Part shown: positions 17,578 to 25,430 of the stretch, piece after piece
Layout of the letters: every line of letters starts with the position of its first letter
Numbering within the stretch: position 1 is the first letter of the stretch
NCBI GenBank assembly: GCA_028282705.1
Contig: JANQHI010000031.1
Coordinates: 140,622-204,621 of the forward strand
Length of the DNA stretch: 64,000 nt
From: Prolixibacteraceae bacterium
GTDB lineage: Bacteria; Bacteroidota; Bacteroidia; Bacteroidales; Prolixibacteraceae
Reading direction: 5' to 3'
Notes under the pieces: model-generated
Told to the model about the DNA's origin: nothing
The model's input: the letters and a program-made list of their open reading frames with translations, nothing else
The model's database searches: none
Made by a program: the position numbers and the translations under genes

Positions 17578-17985
17578 ATGAAAGCAATTGAACTATTAAA
17601 TAAACATAATCTCAAGTGTACAAGCTGCCGGGAAGGAATTGTTGAGCTTGTTATGAAAGCTAACCAGGCTCTTTCAGAGAATGAAATAAGAGAACAATTG
17701 TCCGGAGACTATGACCGTACGACCTTTTACCGCTCATTCAAAACATTGGTAGAACACAAAATCATCCATAAAATTGTTGTGGATAACCAGTTGGTTAAAT
17801 ATGCACTCGACAATGCAGTTACAAATAAAGATAATCATGCACATTTCTATTGTAACCATTGCAAAACAGTAAAGTGCATGGATACCATACCTGTAAAACA
17901 ATATCAACTTCCTGATGGTTATTCTGATAACGAAACTGAGGTTTTAATTAAAGGAACTTGTGCCATTTGTAGAAGCCAGGAATAA
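17578..17985 (+). CDS. Fur-family metal-responsive repressor (Zur-like)
   Basis: A 135-residue Fur-family repressor. The ATG at 17578 is preferred because a GTG at 17518 would require translation through the operator and promoter. A winged-helix domain (about residues 1-80) has the recognition region YDRTTFYRSFKTLVEHKIIHKI. The C-terminal half holds HAHFYCNHCKTVKCM and KGTCAICRSQ, two CxxC pairs that make the structural zinc site, and His ligands typical of the sensory site. The genes behind it encode a His/Cys-rich protein and a TonB receptor, so zinc (Zur) is the most likely metal, with copper or iron as alternatives. Only 3 bp separate it from the next gene, and the palindrome upstream predicts autoregulation. 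Confidence 0.85.
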   Translation: MKAIELLNKHNLKCTSCREGIVELVMKANQALSENEIREQLSGDYDRTTFYRSFKTLVEHKIIHKIVVDNQLVKYALDNAVTNKDNHAHFYCNHCKTVKCMDTIPVKQYQLPDGYSDNETEVLIKGTCAICRSQE

Positions 17986-17988
17986 AAA

Positions 17989-18345
17989 GTGATCAGTACA
18001 AAAAAACATATTGCTTTTGTTTTGTTGGGAATATTCATCTTCCCAGCCACCTATCAGCCAATTCACATCATTTGGCATCATTCCAATAAGCCACATTGTC
18101 ATCATGACTGTTGCCACTTAAAGAAAGAAAAGAACTCTGGATTAATTATTGATATTTTTTCTGATAAGGAGGAACATTGCCCTATATGCGAATATCATTT
18201 CCCTGTTAACGATTTGCCAAAGATTTTCCTTTTTACTTCTGCTACCTCGAAAATAAAAAGTTCAATATGCGAACTCGAAATAAAACGAGCATATTTACAG
18301 GTTATTTCAACTAAAACCCCAAGAGCACCTCCAACTCATAGCTGA
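17989..18345 (+). CDS. His/Cys-rich exported protein, DUF2946-like
   Basis: A 118-residue protein starts at GTG 17989, 3 bp after the regulator gene. An N-terminal hydrophobic segment (IAFVLLGIFIFPATYQP) should direct export or anchor it. Next come a dense metal-ligand cluster (HIIWHHSNKPHCHHDCCHL), then EEHCPICEYHFPV, and a C terminus ending in TPRAPPTHS. The CPIC motif and an arginine-rich xRAPP tail recall the DUF2946 proteins often found beside metal TonB receptors. No enzyme motif is visible. A periplasmic zinc or copper binding or delivery role is inferred from composition and neighbours. The TonB receptor gene follows after 51 bp. Confidence 0.7.
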   Translation: MISTKKHIAFVLLGIFIFPATYQPIHIIWHHSNKPHCHHDCCHLKKEKNSGLIIDIFSDKEEHCPICEYHFPVNDLPKIFLFTSATSKIKSSICELEIKRAYLQVISTKTPRAPPTHS

Positions 18346-18396
18346 TAAAATTTCATTTTTTAGTTTTTAGGTGAATACAATCTCAATTTATTTAAT

Positions 18397-20805
18397 ATGA
18401 GCAAACTCGTTGTGCTCGTTTTGTACATGGCCTTTTTTTATAGCCTATCTTTTGGGCAAAATTATAGTGTGCTTAAAGGCATAGTTGTTGATGAAAACAA
18501 TCAACCTTTAACAGGTGCATCAATATTACTAAATCCCATAAAAACAGGAATGGTTACTGATATTAATGGGCAATTTGTTATTGATAGGCTGCCAAAAGGA
18601 AGCTATATAATAGATATCTCATTCATAGGTTATAAAACACATGTTGATACAATTTTAATAAATAAAAGTATCTCCTACAAAGCTCAACTGGAAGTTGCAA
18701 ATTTGAGTTTACATGAAGTGATAGTAACCGATAATTATGCTGAGAATCGAAAAAAGGAAGAATCGCTCAATGTTGAAATTGTAAATGATACCTACCTGAA
18801 ACAAAACCTTGGAGGAAGCTTGATGAACTCGTTGGAAAGGTTGCCGGGAGTTACAACCATAGCTATTGGTTCAGGGCAATCGAAACCCGTTATTCGTGGT
18901 TTAGGATTTAACCGGATTGTTGTGGTTGAAAACAATATCAAACATGAGGCACAGCAATGGGGTACCGACCATGGATTGGAAATAGACCAATATGCTGTAG
19001 ATAATATTAAAGTAATCAAAGGTCCAGCATCACTTATGTATGGTTCTGATGCCATTGGCGGAGTAATAGATATGAAAAACAGAAACCTACCTACCAACAA
19101 TTCCTTTGGTGGAACCCTTGACCTGACGGGAAAAACAAATAACAATTTATTGGGAACTTCCATATCGTTATATGGTCGGAAAAACTGGTTTTTTACCAAT
19201 GCTCGTGCAACCTACATCAATTATGCTGATTACAAAGTTCCTACCGATAGTGTTGACATTTATTCATACCGGGCAGCTTTGCGCAATAATTATTTACGTA
19301 ATACCGCAGGCTATGAAAAAAACCTGCACCTTACTCTTGGTATTATCCAGAATGGTTTTCAGAGTAAATTATTTGTAAGTACAGTAAATAGCAAAAGTGG
19401 CTTTTTTGCCAATGCTCACGGTTTGGAACCCCGAAATGTGGATGCTGAGTTGCACGACCAATCAAACCGGGACATTAATTATCCCTACCACAATGTGAAC
19501 CATTTAAAAGTGGTGAACACTACGCATTACAACTGGGAGCATTCGAAACTTGAGTTCGATTTGGGATACCAGCGAAATTTACGCCAGGAATGGAGCGAGT
19601 ATGTTAGCCATGGTTATATGCCTCCGGTTTTCCCTGGTTCGCTTTCATTCGATCCTGAACTTGAGCGCGAGTTTGAAAAGTATGTTTACTCGGGAAATGT
19701 AAAATTTTCACAGCAGGTAAATGATAAAACCGATTGGATGGTAGGAATGAACGGTGAGCTTCAGGATAATAAAATTGATGGTCGAGGATTTATAATTCCG
19801 GAATACAACCAATTTAGCCTGGGTGCATTTGTTTTTGCCAAATACAGCTTCACAGAAAGAAGTCGGATTCAGTTGGGCTTGCGTTACGATTACGGTAAAA
19901 TAGAAACAAGTGAATATCACGACTGGTTTCCTTCTCCTGTTGTTGAAAATGGTAGTACAAGTTTGCAGTACCTTCAACGTGCCGGAAACATTGATCGTAG
20001 CTTTTCAAATATAACATGGTCGTTGGGTTACAATTACGATCTGGAGCACTGGTCGCTAAAAGCCAATATTGGAAAAAGTTTTCGTATACCAATAGCTAAA
20101 GAGTTAGCTGCAAATGGTGTCAATTATCATAGGTTCAGCTACGAAGTTGGCAATTCGGACCTATCTCCCGAGATTTCCTATCAACTCGATCTAGGGGTGG
20201 AGTATCACTCTAAACAATTTGCTATTGGAGCTACACCATTTCTCAACTACTTTTCCAATTACATTTACCTAAATCCAAGTTCGGAATTCGACAGGCTCTA
20301 TGGTAACGGAAACCAAGTTTTTTATTACACAGAAAGTGAAGTATTTCGTTATGGAGTTGAAGTTCATGCACATTACAAATTGCTTCCAAACCTGCAGTTG
20401 GGAATCATCAGTGAATACGTTTATTCCGAGCAACTGTCGGGAGAGAAAAAAGGTTTTACACTGCCTTTTTCTCCACCAGCCTCCATTATACTTAATCTGA
20501 GATATCAAAAGAGAAAAATGATATTTATTGAAAATGCCTACGCCTCTTTTGATTACAGGATAACAACACTTCAAAACGATATTGTGCCGCCCGAAGAAAC
20601 CACTGATGGTTACCAGGTAGTCAATTTAAGCTTTGGAGGCGAAATTCAGTTTAAAAATCAAAAAGTTAATATTTCCATGCAGGTTCAAAACCTGCTAAAC
20701 ACAAAGTATTTTAATCACACCAGCTATTACAGGCTGATAAACGTACCTGAACCGGGAAGGAATTTTATTGTGAATGTTTCCGTACCCTTTTTAGGAAAAA
20801 TATAA
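18397..20805 (+). CDS. TonB-dependent outer-membrane receptor (probable metal uptake, ZnuD-like)
   Basis: The 802-residue protein has a signal peptide (to about residue 20) and a carboxypeptidase-D-regulatory-like domain (VLKGIVVDENNQPLTGASILL, residues 25-105). A plug domain (LERLPGVTTIAIGSGQSKPVIRGLGFNRIVVV) and a beta-barrel ending in an aromatic-poor strand follow. The region after the plug includes NNIKHEAQQWGTDHGLEI, and barrel loops contain scattered His residues (AHGLEPRNVDAELHDQ), as in zinc receptors of the ZnuD type. No SusD partner is present, which argues against glycan import. Lying behind a Fur-family repressor and a His/Cys-rich protein, it is best read as a zinc importer. Its Arg codons are mostly CGN and TCG is common for Ser, unlike the surrounding genes, which suggests acquisition from another lineage. 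Confidence 0.85.
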   Translation: MSKLVVLVLYMAFFYSLSFGQNYSVLKGIVVDENNQPLTGASILLNPIKTGMVTDINGQFVIDRLPKGSYIIDISFIGYKTHVDTILINKSISYKAQLEVANLSLHEVIVTDNYAENRKKEESLNVEIVNDTYLKQNLGGSLMNSLERLPGVTTIAIGSGQSKPVIRGLGFNRIVVVENNIKHEAQQWGTDHGLEIDQYAVDNIKVIKGPASLMYGSDAIGGVIDMKNRNLPTNNSFGGTLDLTGKTNNNLLGTSISLYGRKNWFFTNARATYINYADYKVPTDSVDIYSYRAALRNNYLRNTAGYEKNLHLTLGIIQNGFQSKLFVSTVNSKSGFFANAHGLEPRNVDAELHDQSNRDINYPYHNVNHLKVVNTTHYNWEHSKLEFDLGYQRNLRQEWSEYVSHGYMPPVFPGSLSFDPELEREFEKYVYSGNVKFSQQVNDKTDWMVGMNGELQDNKIDGRGFIIPEYNQFSLGAFVFAKYSFTERSRIQLGLRYDYGKIETSEYHDWFPSPVVENGSTSLQYLQRAGNIDRSFSNITWSLGYNYDLEHWSLKANIGKSFRIPIAKELAANGVNYHRFSYEVGNSDLSPEISYQLDLGVEYHSKQFAIGATPFLNYFSNYIYLNPSSEFDRLYGNGNQVFYYTESEVFRYGVEVHAHYKLLPNLQLGIISEYVYSEQLSGEKKGFTLPFSPPASIILNLRYQKRKMIFIENAYASFDYRITTLQNDIVPPEETTDGYQVVNLSFGGEIQFKNQKVNISMQVQNLLNTKYFNHTSYYRLINVPEPGRNFIVNVSVPFLGKI

Positions 20806-20831
20806 TGTTGAATAATTTAAATATTTAGAAT

Positions 20832-21272
20832 ATGAACAAAAAAGTTTTTTTATTTGCGATTACATTAGGAGTAACTTTGTTTTTTGCAGCTTGCAACGAC
20901 GATGATACAATTGCCAAACCTGAAATTACCATTCTGGAACTTGGTGAAGGTGATAGTCATGGTAACGACCACATAGCAAAAGTGGGTGGCGAATTGCACA
21001 TTGAGGTAGAAGTTGTTGCTGAAGGGAAAATTGATAAGGTACAGGTAATAATTCATCCCGAGGGAGAACACAAGTCAATAATTGAACATGGTGAATGGGA
21101 ATTGGATACTACCTATACTAAATTCTCTGGGTTGAAAAATACTACCTTTCACGAGCATGTTGATATTGCAGATTGGGCTGAACCTGGAGAATATCATTTC
21201 GATTTTATTGTTACAGATATGGAGGGTAACCAGTCAAGTGCTGAATCTGATATAGAAATCATAGAGGAGTAG
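20832..21272 (+). CDS. DUF4625 lipoprotein, first of two
   Basis: A 146-residue lipoprotein: the signal peptide LFAITLGVTLFFAACNDDD ends in a clear lipobox (AAC), and the DDD after Cys is common in exported Bacteroidota lipoproteins. The mature part is an immunoglobulin-like beta-sandwich of the DUF4625 type, with the pattern KVGGELHIEVEVVAEGKIDKV and ending in WAEPGEYHFDFIVTDMEGNQ. Several His residues (SHGNDH, EGEHKSIIEHGEW, FHEHVD) could bind metal. It follows the TonB receptor by 26 bp, and a terminator hairpin separates it from a second DUF4625 gene. It probably sits at the outer membrane and assists metal capture; that role is inferred. Confidence 0.78.
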   Translation: MNKKVFLFAITLGVTLFFAACNDDDTIAKPEITILELGEGDSHGNDHIAKVGGELHIEVEVVAEGKIDKVQVIIHPEGEHKSIIEHGEWELDTTYTKFSGLKNTTFHEHVDIADWAEPGEYHFDFIVTDMEGNQSSAESDIEIIEE

Positions 21273-21280
21273 AAATCACT

Positions 21281-21314
21281 ACCCGGCAGGTATAAACATC
21301 TGCCGGGTTTTTAT
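21281..21314 (+). terminator. Terminator between the two DUF4625 genes
   Basis: ACCCGGCAG pairs with CTGCCGGGT (9 bp, G+C rich) around a 10-base loop and is followed by a T-rich tract. It begins 9 bases after the first DUF4625 gene and 45 bases before the second, so the second gene is probably expressed at a lower level by read-through. Confidence 0.85.
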
Positions 21315-21325
21315 CTTTTTTACAT

Positions 21326-21811
21326 ATGAATCGAATGTTTTATATACCAGTGATTGTTTTTTTTATGCTTATTGCTGCCTGCAGAGATGATAACAAAGTA
21401 GATTCAGAAAAACCATATATTGACATTAGCATTGCAGGTGCTTTCCCCACAAATTGTGATACCATATATTTTGGAGAAACATTTCTGTTAAAAATGGCCT
21501 TCTCCGACAATGTTGAGTTGGGAGCTTACAGTATTGATATCCATAATAATTTTGACCATCATTCACATAGTACTGAGGTTACAGAATGTAATACTGATCC
21601 AGTTAAGAATCCGGTCAATCCTTATGTTTTCATAAACGATTATGCCATTCCCCAAGGCTCAAAAGAATATGAAATAAACCTGCCTATTTCGATTCCTGAA
21701 GGAAATGATGCTGGATTGTTCGATAATGGTGACTATCATTTTTTTATTAGCCTTACTGACAAAGAAGGTTGGTCGTCACAAAAAGGATTGAGCATTAAAA
21801 TGTTACACTAA
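21326..21811 (+). CDS. DUF4625 lipoprotein, second of two
   Basis: A 161-residue lipoprotein with signal MFYIPVIVFFMLIAACRDD (lipobox AAC). The mature domain again matches the DUF4625 sandwich: FGETFLLKMAFSDNVELGAYSIDIHNNFDHHSHSTE, ending in NGDYHFFISLTDKEGW. The NNFDHHSHS stretch is a good metal-ligand cluster and is typical of this family. It is only loosely similar to its upstream neighbour, so it is a divergent paralogue and not a recent copy. It is the last gene of the metal island; the DMT transporter gene beyond is on the opposite strand. No separate promoter was found. Confidence 0.78.
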   Translation: MNRMFYIPVIVFFMLIAACRDDNKVDSEKPYIDISIAGAFPTNCDTIYFGETFLLKMAFSDNVELGAYSIDIHNNFDHHSHSTEVTECNTDPVKNPVNPYVFINDYAIPQGSKEYEINLPISIPEGNDAGLFDNGDYHFFISLTDKEGWSSQKGLSIKMLH

Positions 21812-21914
21812 GAAAAATAAGGCTTTTATAATTTTAAGATTGGTTTATAAAGCAAACCCAACTTTTTCACTTGATAGGCAAAAAAGGATATCAGGCCTAG
21901 AACACTATGTTAAA

Positions 21915-22826
21915 CTAAAGAAAAAATATGGCCACGCCCCCTACTGTAATAATAGCCCCAATAATTTCTTTCCAATTCACTTTTTCTTTAAAAAGAATGA
22001 TAGAGGGAGGAATGATCAGAACTGGTACTATTGCCATCAGTGTTGCAGCAATTCCAGCTTTTGTATGCTGTACTGCCAGCAATGAAAAAGAAACCCCCAA
22101 GAATGGACCAAATATAGCACCCAAAGTAATCCTTTTCATGGCAGGCCTGTTTTTCAATGCTGCAAATACCCTTGGCCACCTGTTTATAAAGAAGAAGAGT
22201 ATTGAAAACCCTACTGCCCCACTTAATACCCTAATTTGTGAGGCTGAAAATGCATCATAATCTCCCATCCCTTTTTTGCTCAATACCAAACCTGCTGCCT
22301 GCCCCAAAGCCCCACCCAGAGCCAACAGTATCCCTGTGATAGAATAACTTGCTTTGATCCTTTTTGTAACCACCCCATTCTCTTCCTTTTTCTCATGTTT
22401 CAGGATAACCATTACAATACCTGCAAGGGTAACAAACATCCCCAACCAATTCACGGGAGACAATACCTCGCCCAACATAAGCCAACTGATAAATGCTGTA
22501 AAAGGAGGAGTAAGGGCCATCATCAACATGGATATCCTTGCTCCAATGGTAACAAATGCCTGGAATAAAAGCAGGTCACCAAACACAAACCCCACTAACC
22601 CTGAAATAACCAGCCACTTCCATTGGAATAAATTGGCATCAACAGGAAAAAAGAACCCCCTGGCAATTAAACTATAAAAACCTATGAGGAAAAATGCAAT
22701 GATCAAACGAATCAGGTTAACAGCCAGGGAACCTACCTTCTTACCTGCTGACTCAAATGCCATGCTGGTAACTGTCCAAAATACAGCAGTTAAAATACCT
22801 GCAATTTCTCCAAAGTAGCTTCCCAT
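21915..22826 (-). CDS. DMT/EamA-family membrane transporter
   Basis: A 303-residue inner-membrane protein with ten predicted helices in two EamA repeats. These are residues 1-140 (GEIAGILTAVFWTVTSMAFE ... GEVLSPVNWLGMFVTLAGIVM) and 155-303 (SITGILLALGGALGQAAGLV ... FKEKVNWKEIIGAIITVGGV). The start is taken at ATG 22826; a TTG two codons earlier is less likely. DMT exporters move amino acids, nucleotides or other metabolites, and the substrate cannot be told from sequence. The DUF2721 gene lies 10 bp upstream on the same strand, so the two are probably one operon. Confidence 0.88.
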   Translation of the reverse strand: MGSYFGEIAGILTAVFWTVTSMAFESAGKKVGSLAVNLIRLIIAFFLIGFYSLIARGFFFPVDANLFQWKWLVISGLVGFVFGDLLLFQAFVTIGARISMLMMALTPPFTAFISWLMLGEVLSPVNWLGMFVTLAGIVMVILKHEKKEENGVVTKRIKASYSITGILLALGGALGQAAGLVLSKKGMGDYDAFSASQIRVLSGAVGFSILFFFINRWPRVFAALKNRPAMKRITLGAIFGPFLGVSFSLLAVQHTKAGIAATLMAIVPVLIIPPSIILFKEKVNWKEIIGAIITVGGVAIFFL

Positions 22827-22836
22827 TACCAATTAG

Positions 22837-23235
22837 TTATATGTGTTTGTCAATATCACTAAGGTGTAAATCAAGTGCTCTGACAGATATTTGGATTTCT
22901 CGAATGGATATCCCCAAAGAGGTTATGAGCAACAACAAAGCCACGCCAAAAATAAATTCAGCAAATAGCTGTTTTTCTATGTAAATCAGAAACATACAAA
23001 GCACGCAAAGCAAAAGGCTTGTTATGCCCAATATTTGCATTGCCCTTGTTAATGCCAACCTTTTACGTAAATTTTTTATTTGCCCAACAATTAATTTGCT
23101 TGGGTCTTCTTTTAACCTGGCATGTAATGACCTAACAACTGAAGCATATGCCAGGAAACGGTTTGTATAAGCCAGCAGGATCAGAGAAATTGCAGAAAAA
23201 AGAAGGGCAGGTGTTGTTAATGTTAAAGCATTCAT
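22837..23235 (-). CDS. DUF2721 membrane protein
   Basis: A 132-residue protein of the DUF2721 family. It has three hydrophobic helices (ALLFSAISLILLAYTNRFLAYA, GITSLLLCVLCMFLIYI, FIFGVALLLLITSLGISI) and the typical central motif TNRFLAYASVVRSLHARL. ATG 23235 is chosen over a TTG three codons upstream. Function is unknown. It is transcribed ahead of the EamA transporter, and its -7 element lies inside the terminator of the preceding TlpA-like gene. Confidence 0.78.
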   Translation of the reverse strand: MNALTLTTPALLFSAISLILLAYTNRFLAYASVVRSLHARLKEDPSKLIVGQIKNLRKRLALTRAMQILGITSLLLCVLCMFLIYIEKQLFAEFIFGVALLLLITSLGISIREIQISVRALDLHLSDIDKHI

Positions 23236-23250
23236 GGTTACCAAATAAAA

Positions 23251-23297
23251 GTGTGTGCAAAGCTACTAAATAATTCACGAAACAGCTTTACACACAC
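23251..23297 (-). terminator. Terminator after the TlpA-like gene
   Basis: On the minus strand GTGTGTGTAAAGCT pairs with AGCTTTGCACACAC (14 bp, one G-U pair) around a 19-base loop, then TTTTATTT follows. It lies 36 bases after the TlpA-like stop. Confidence 0.75.
23258..23265 (-). promoter_or_regulatory. -7 element of the DUF2721/EamA promoter
   Basis: On the minus strand TAGCTTTG fits TAnnTTTG and lies 22 bases before the DUF2721 ATG. It is embedded in the right arm of the upstream terminator. No TTG -33 element is clear. Confidence 0.45.
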
Positions 23298-23332
23298 TAA
23301 TAGGCAGGATTAATTAAACCTTATGATAAAGG

Positions 23333-24430
23333 TTAATCCAGCAATTCTGCTATCTTTTCCCTGAGTGCTTCTTCCCTAAGGTTTTTAGCTATTATTTTCC
23401 CTGTTTTATCAACCAGCAAACTTGAAGGAATTGAATTAATGGCATATAATTGGGCTGCTTCATTCTTCCAGCCTTTTAAATCAGATACCTGTTTCCATGG
23501 CAACCCATCATCTTCAATGGCTTTTAGCCAATCTTCCTTTTTATTGTCAAGGGAAACACCAAACACTGTAAATCCTTTGTCTTTATAGTCATTGTACACA
23601 GCTACTATATTTGGGTTCTCACGCCTGCAAGGACCACACCATGCTGCCCAAAAATCAACCAATGTATACTCATTTGCACTATATATCTCAGAAAGTTTAA
23701 CTGGGTTGCCTTCAGTATCATTTTGGGTGAAGTCTAATGCAATTTGCCCTACAGCAACTTTCTTTAACTTTTCAACTCTTTCTTTTAACTGAACAATAGT
23801 TGCAGATGCATCCAATTTGGGGTCAAGTGCAACAAGGATTGAATCAAGTTGTTCCACACTTTTCCCAAACGAAATCTGCCTTAAGAAAAATGGGGTAACA
23901 TATGAAGCAGGGTTATTTGCAATATAATCCTCAATGTATTGCCCTGAAACCTCATACATTGCCTGGACTTTTTCCATCAGTTCTTTTGATTTTGTGGTAT
24001 CACCTGCAGCATTTGCTTCCTGTGCCATCCTATATATGCCCATATATTCATCCTGCATTTCATTCAGTTTGTCCTGGATGGTTTTAAATTCTCCATGGGT
24101 CTCAGAACCTTCAACATTGGCAGTAGCCATTGAATCAACTTTACCTGTTATTTTAACTTCAGCATTCTCTACAAATAACACCAGCCTGTTTCTAGTATCT
24201 TTTATAGATAGGAAATAGTCTTCAGGGATGGTTACCTCCCCTTCTAGTACAGCAATGTTATCAACAAAATCTGCTGAATCAACTGTAACCAGTTTTCCAT
24301 CACCTCTTTTTTGTAATACAATTGTGCCTTCAGCACCTTCCAGGTTTACTTCAATTTTATACCCTTTTTCCTGGGTGCAGGCAAAAGCACCTAAAACTAA
24401 TAATATTAAAACCAGTTTTTTCATAAACAT
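23333..24430 (-). CDS. TlpA/ResA-like thioredoxin lipoprotein
   Basis: A 365-residue lipoprotein thiol-disulfide oxidoreductase. The signal peptide ends LVLGAFACTQEK (lipobox). Residues 25-110 form a DUF4369-like beta domain (YKIEVNLEGAEGTIVLQKRG), and a helical linker follows (about 115-220). The AhpC/TSA-type thioredoxin domain (about 225-365) has the active site DFWAAWCGPCRREN and the cis-Pro loop YAINSIPSSLLVDKTG. This architecture is very common in Bacteroidota. Such proteins reduce periplasmic disulfides, for example in cytochrome c maturation, or act as peroxidases. No cytochrome maturation gene is nearby. It appears to be a single-gene unit with its own terminator. Confidence 0.9.
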   Translation of the reverse strand: MFMKKLVLILLVLGAFACTQEKGYKIEVNLEGAEGTIVLQKRGDGKLVTVDSADFVDNIAVLEGEVTIPEDYFLSIKDTRNRLVLFVENAEVKITGKVDSMATANVEGSETHGEFKTIQDKLNEMQDEYMGIYRMAQEANAAGDTTKSKELMEKVQAMYEVSGQYIEDYIANNPASYVTPFFLRQISFGKSVEQLDSILVALDPKLDASATIVQLKERVEKLKKVAVGQIALDFTQNDTEGNPVKLSEIYSANEYTLVDFWAAWCGPCRRENPNIVAVYNDYKDKGFTVFGVSLDNKKEDWLKAIEDDGLPWKQVSDLKGWKNEAAQLYAINSIPSSLLVDKTGKIIAKNLREEALREKIAELLD

Positions 24431-24614
24431 AATTTAAGTGAATAGTTTTCATAATTTCATCTCGAAAGATATAAAAATGTTTACATATAAAAAGTTATTC
24501 ATTATTAAATATTTAAGAAGAAACCATTCTCTGGAAAGAAGATGTTATTTGGTAAAAAATTATTTGTATCCTGAACTTTTTTGAGATTATTTTATTGAAT
24601 TTTATAAAGTTGCC

Positions 24615-25190
24615 ATGGTAGAGGTTTTAATCATAAATAATGCAGAACCAGGAATTGATGAATTTACCAACAATATCCTTTATGCTTTACATGAGTTTGA
24701 GGTTTCTTCAACTACTATTAACTACCATGAATGCCATACAATTAAACTGGAAACCTATGATGGTATTATCTTAAGTGGTTCTCCTCAGGGAGATGACATT
24801 GTAGCCCACCACCTACCCTATTTCCAGTGGATCAAAACATATAACAAACCCGTGTTTGGTATTTGTGCAGGGCACCATATTACAGGAGCATTATACCATG
24901 CAGAATTATTCAGGAGCAAAGAGCCAGAATCAGGAGCCATTGAAATTGAAATCCTGGTTGAAGACCCTATCACATTTAACCTGCCTAAAAAAATGGAAGT
25001 AAAACAAATGCACAATGATTCTGTTAGCCTTCCTAAAGGTTTTATTTTACTTGCCACTTCAAAAACATGTAGGAACCAGTTAATGAAACACAATAATAAA
25101 CCCCTGTACACCTGCCAGTTTCATCCTGAATATTATAATATTGAATTTTTCAGGAATTTTGTGGAAATTGTTAAGAAACATAAGGTTTAG
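24615..25190 (+). CDS. Class I glutamine amidotransferase-like protein
   Basis: A 191-residue stand-alone GATase1 domain. The nucleophile elbow is VFGICAGHHI (Cys84), the oxyanion segment is LSGSPQGDD, and the His-Glu pair is QFHPEY (His170, Glu172), so the catalytic triad is complete. It is shorter than GuaA or carbamoyl phosphate synthase subunits. It resembles the small GATases next to TrpG or the GMP-synthase-like proteins of unknown target. The asparagine synthetase gene lies on the other strand beyond a repeat cluster, and no synthetase partner is adjacent. The amide acceptor is unknown; a gamma-glutamyl hydrolase role is an alternative. Confidence 0.8.
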   Translation: MVEVLIINNAEPGIDEFTNNILYALHEFEVSSTTINYHECHTIKLETYDGIILSGSPQGDDIVAHHLPYFQWIKTYNKPVFGICAGHHITGALYHAELFRSKEPESGAIEIEILVEDPITFNLPKKMEVKQMHNDSVSLPKGFILLATSKTCRNQLMKHNNKPLYTCQFHPEYYNIEFFRNFVEIVKKHKV

Positions 25191-25249
25191 ATTATAATTA
25201 AGAACAAGCTAAGTTGCCAAAGAAAATGGTATATCAGTAAATATATTTA

Positions 25250-25410
25250 GTGCCTCTGGCACTATTTGTACCCTTATTTCATTTCAAGAAATAGCTTGTC
25301 CTTACAGGACAAAAAACTGAACAAAGTGACTTATTAACAAAAACTGCCCCAGAGGGGCAACATATTTGTAGAAGCAGGATACCAAAAATATAACAGCCCC
25401 AAAGGGGCTG
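25250..25410. repeat. Cluster of four REP-like palindromes
   Basis: Four short palindromes lie within 161 bases: GTGCCTCTGGCAC (25250-25262), TTGTCCTTACAGGACAA (25296-25312), TGCCCCAGAGGGGCA (25345-25359) and CAGCCCCAAAGGGGCTG (25394-25410). The third is followed by ACATATTTGTAGAA. This resembles the GCCCC-xxx-GGGGC ... TTTGTAGAA words that I recall from dispersed REP-type elements linked to Y1 (RAYT) transposases in Bacteroidota. No transposase gene is in the window. The fourth palindrome could also end transcription of asnB on the minus strand. Confidence 0.65.
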
Positions 25411-25430
25411 AATATTAATTTTCCACAGGC

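Noticed and set aside
21840..22085. An 81-codon plus-strand frame after the second DUF4625 gene
   Set aside because: It runs antisense into the EamA transporter gene, and its residues are low in complexity with no family match.
25250..25410. CRISPR-like array
   Set aside because: The four palindromes differ from one another and are unevenly spaced; there are no constant repeats with unique spacers and no cas genes nearby.
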